Made by a program: the position numbers and the translations under genes. Source: JAKOWB01 sp038363005 (lineage in GTDB: Bacteria > Pseudomonadota > Alphaproteobacteria > Kiloniellales > JACOMY01). From it: DNA of 64,000 nucleotides. Position 1 is the stretch's first letter; each line of letters starts with the position of its first letter. Positions 62,408 through 64,000 of this stretch are shown piece after piece. The stretch lies in assembly GCA_038363005.1 (NCBI GenBank), contig JBBQBI010000010.1, positions 62,001 through 126,000 of the forward strand, read 5' to 3'. The notes beneath the pieces are model-generated. The model worked only from the letters and a program-made list of their open reading frames with translations, was not told where the DNA came from and did not search any database.

Positions 62408-63283
62408 CTAAAGAATGTACCAGAGCAGCAGCGGCAGCGTGGCGAAGGACAGCACGGTGGAAATCAGCACCACGCCGGCCACCCCCGGCGCATCGCGACC
62501 ATAGCGCTCGGCGAAGAGATAGTTGAAGACCGCTGTCGGCATGGTCGACTGCAGCAGCACCACGCCGCGCGCCGGGTCCTGCAGATCGAAGACCCAGCAG
62601 ATCGCCAGGCCAATGCCGAAGCCGCCCGCCAGGCGGACCAGCGACAGGAACAGCGCCTTGGGCAGGCTGCGCGCACGCAGCCGCGACAGCGAGACGCCCA
62701 GCGCCACCAGCATCAGAGGCACGGTCAGCCCTGCCAGCAGGTGCGTGGTGTTCTGGAACCAGACTGGCAGCTGCAGGTCGGTGGTGGTGATGATCAGCGC
62801 CAGAATGACCGAATAGATGATCGGCATGCGCAGCAGGGCGCGCGGGTCCATGGTGCCGGCGGCGATCGAGGTGCCGATGGTGAAGTTGCCGATAGCGCTG
62901 ATGGCAAAGAGCACGATGGCCAGGGTCAGGCCCTGGTCGCCGAAGGCGAAGAGCGATAGCGGCAACCCCATGTTGCCCATGTTGGGAAACATCAGCGCCC
63001 CCAGGTAGTCGCGGATCGGCAGGCGCGACAGCTTGAGGACCAGAAGGCCCAGCAGGGCATAGCCAACGAAAAGACTGGCGCCGGCCGCCAGCATCTCGGC
63101 AAAGGCGCCCGGTGTGGGCTTGACCCGGGCGAAGGTGTCAAGCACCAGGCAGGGCGTGCCCAGCATCATCACCAGCGAGGTGATCATGCCGGTGTCGAAC
63201 TTGGCGCCGGATCGCGCCCAGATGAAACCGATCAGGGCGACCAGCAGCACCGGCGTGACGATGGTGGCAATCTCGGAGACCAA
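62408..63283 (-). CDS. AEC-family (auxin efflux carrier type) transporter
   Basis: A membrane protein of about 291 residues with ten hydrophobic spans in two halves: IVTPVLLVALIGFIWARSG at the start, FPNMGNMGLPLSLFAFGDQG with the family NxGNxGLP motif, and STMPTAVFNYLFAERYG near the end. AEC carriers export carboxylates or amino-acid-like compounds. The start is most likely the TTG at 63283 with a weak GGA; longer frames add unconserved basic sequence. Confidence 0.87.
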   Translation of the reverse strand: MVSEIATIVTPVLLVALIGFIWARSGAKFDTGMITSLVMMLGTPCLVLDTFARVKPTPGAFAEMLAAGASLFVGYALLGLLVLKLSRLPIRDYLGALMFPNMGNMGLPLSLFAFGDQGLTLAIVLFAISAIGNFTIGTSIAAGTMDPRALLRMPIIYSVILALIITTTDLQLPVWFQNTTHLLAGLTVPLMLVALGVSLSRLRARSLPKALFLSLVRLAGGFGIGLAICWVFDLQDPARGVVLLQSTMPTAVFNYLFAERYGRDAPGVAGVVLISTVLSFATLPLLLWYIL

Positions 63284-63406
63284 GGGCTGGGTCCATCGGG
63301 GGTGAAGGGCGCGGCACTCTAGGAGCGGTGGCCAGCGGCGCCAAGGCCCACCGGCGCCGGGCGCCATGCGCCCAACGGAGGGCCTACTCCGCCCGGCGAA
63401 GCGGCG

Positions 63407-64000
63407 TCAGACCACGGCGAGGTAACGCGGCAACCGCCCGGCGTCTTGCGGACTCGTGGGAGCCATCGAACAGGGCAACTTGCCCGTCGCCAGCACCCGC
63501 GCCAACACGCCCTCAAGGATGACCAACTGCGGTTCGAAATAGTCGGACTCGCGCATCTGGGCGGCCAGCGCCCCCATGCCGCGCAAGGCACTGATGATGA
63601 ACTGCAGAAGCGCCAGGCGCGACGCCGGGGCCAGGGGCGAGTCCGCCAGCACCAGATTCCAGGAAGCCTGGTAGGCGCGGGTCAGGACATCGCGCACCCG
63701 CATCACCGGCCGGTCGGCGCCGGGATCCATCCGGGTGCCCATCAGAATCTCGCTGGCGGCCAGGAAGCGTGCGCTGCTGTAGAACTCCCAGAGGGTCCGC
63801 ACGATGCGTTCTGCGCGGTCCGGTCCCTGGCCGCCGGTCCGGCCCAGGTCGCTCAGGCGGGCAACGACCTCCTGGAAGATCTCCGTCAGCGTCTCGATCA
63901 GCAGGGCCTGCTTGTTGGGGAAGTGATACTGCACCGCGCCAACCGACGTCGCCGCCTGGGCCGAAACCGACCGCATTGTGGTGTTGGTGAAGCCGCGAGC
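63407..64000 (-). CDS. TetR-family transcriptional regulator (5' end missing)
   Basis: Partial; the N-terminus lies beyond the right edge. The visible part begins ARGFTNTTMRSVSAQAATSV and GAVQYHFPNKQALL, the helix-turn-helix of a TetR DNA-binding domain, followed by about 150 residues of a helical ligand-binding domain ending LPRYLAVV. An internal ATG at 63976 is not a true start because the conserved domain continues upstream. It is read in the same direction as the AEC and cyclodeaminase genes and may control them. Confidence 0.9.
   Translation of the reverse strand, partial: ARGFTNTTMRSVSAQAATSVGAVQYHFPNKQALLIETLTEIFQEVVARLSDLGRTGGQGPDRAERIVRTLWEFYSSARFLAASEILMGTRMDPGADRPVMRVRDVLTRAYQASWNLVLADSPLAPASRLALLQFIISALRGMGALAAQMRESDYFEPQLVILEGVLARVLATGKLPCSMAPTSPQDAGRLPRYLAVV

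Overview
The window is high-GC chromosomal DNA from a Gram-negative alphaproteobacterium, most likely of the order Rhodospirillales in the broad sense. The gene content and order point there: rpsB-tsf-pyrH-frr-uppS-cdsA-dxr-rseP-bamA-skp-lpxD-fabZ-lpxA-lpxI-lpxB in one run, a 14-gene nuo operon with separate nuoC and nuoD, then birA-coaX-rnj, and proS-lolC/E-lolD-dnaE nearby. LpxI (rather than LpxH), a short-form ProS and a DUF1467 gene next to methylmalonyl-CoA epimerase all fit that group. No species-level call is possible from the sequence alone.

Layout. (1) 1-2125: accessory left edge with a partial PqqD-like gene on the minus strand, two tandem paralogous 56-residue peptides on the plus strand and a convergent glycosyltransferase; this is the best candidate for something undescribed. 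(2) 2240-5084: gltX and gltA. (3) 5131-20324, minus strand: glyoxalase I, then the translation / isoprenoid / phospholipid / outer-membrane assembly / lipid A run read from rpsB down to lpxB. (4) 20574-30940: an Ldh-family dehydrogenase without the usual catalytic histidine, dnaE, a 51-residue membrane peptide, lolD-lolC/E, proS, a methyltransferase and a purine-type permease. (5) 30941-33229: tag, DUF1467, mce, an AT-rich intergenic stretch and a frameshifted GYD-domain gene. (6) 33230-50664, minus strand: nuoA-N, birA, coaX, rnj. (7) 50863-64000: an accessory block with a DUF1989 protein, an amidase, an unrecognised protein, tRNA-Asp(GTC), an M14-type deacylase with an FAD amine oxidase, a pentapeptide-repeat protein, a large six-haem cytochrome with a P460-like front end, and a DMT exporter, ornithine cyclodeaminase homologue, AEC transporter and TetR regulator that continues past the right edge.

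How the genes work together. The core blocks build the envelope: CdsA feeds phospholipids, Dxr and UppS feed the undecaprenyl carrier, LpxA/D/I/B with FabZ make lipid A and fatty acids, Skp and BamA insert outer-membrane proteins, RseP handles regulated membrane proteolysis, and LolC/E-LolD release lipoproteins. The nuo genes encode complete proton-pumping complex I; gltA feeds it with NADH through the citrate cycle. The right-hand accessory genes look like peripheral catabolism of small nitrogen compounds (deacylase, amine oxidase, cyclodeaminase, amidase) with dedicated transporters and a regulator, but their substrates cannot be read from sequence.
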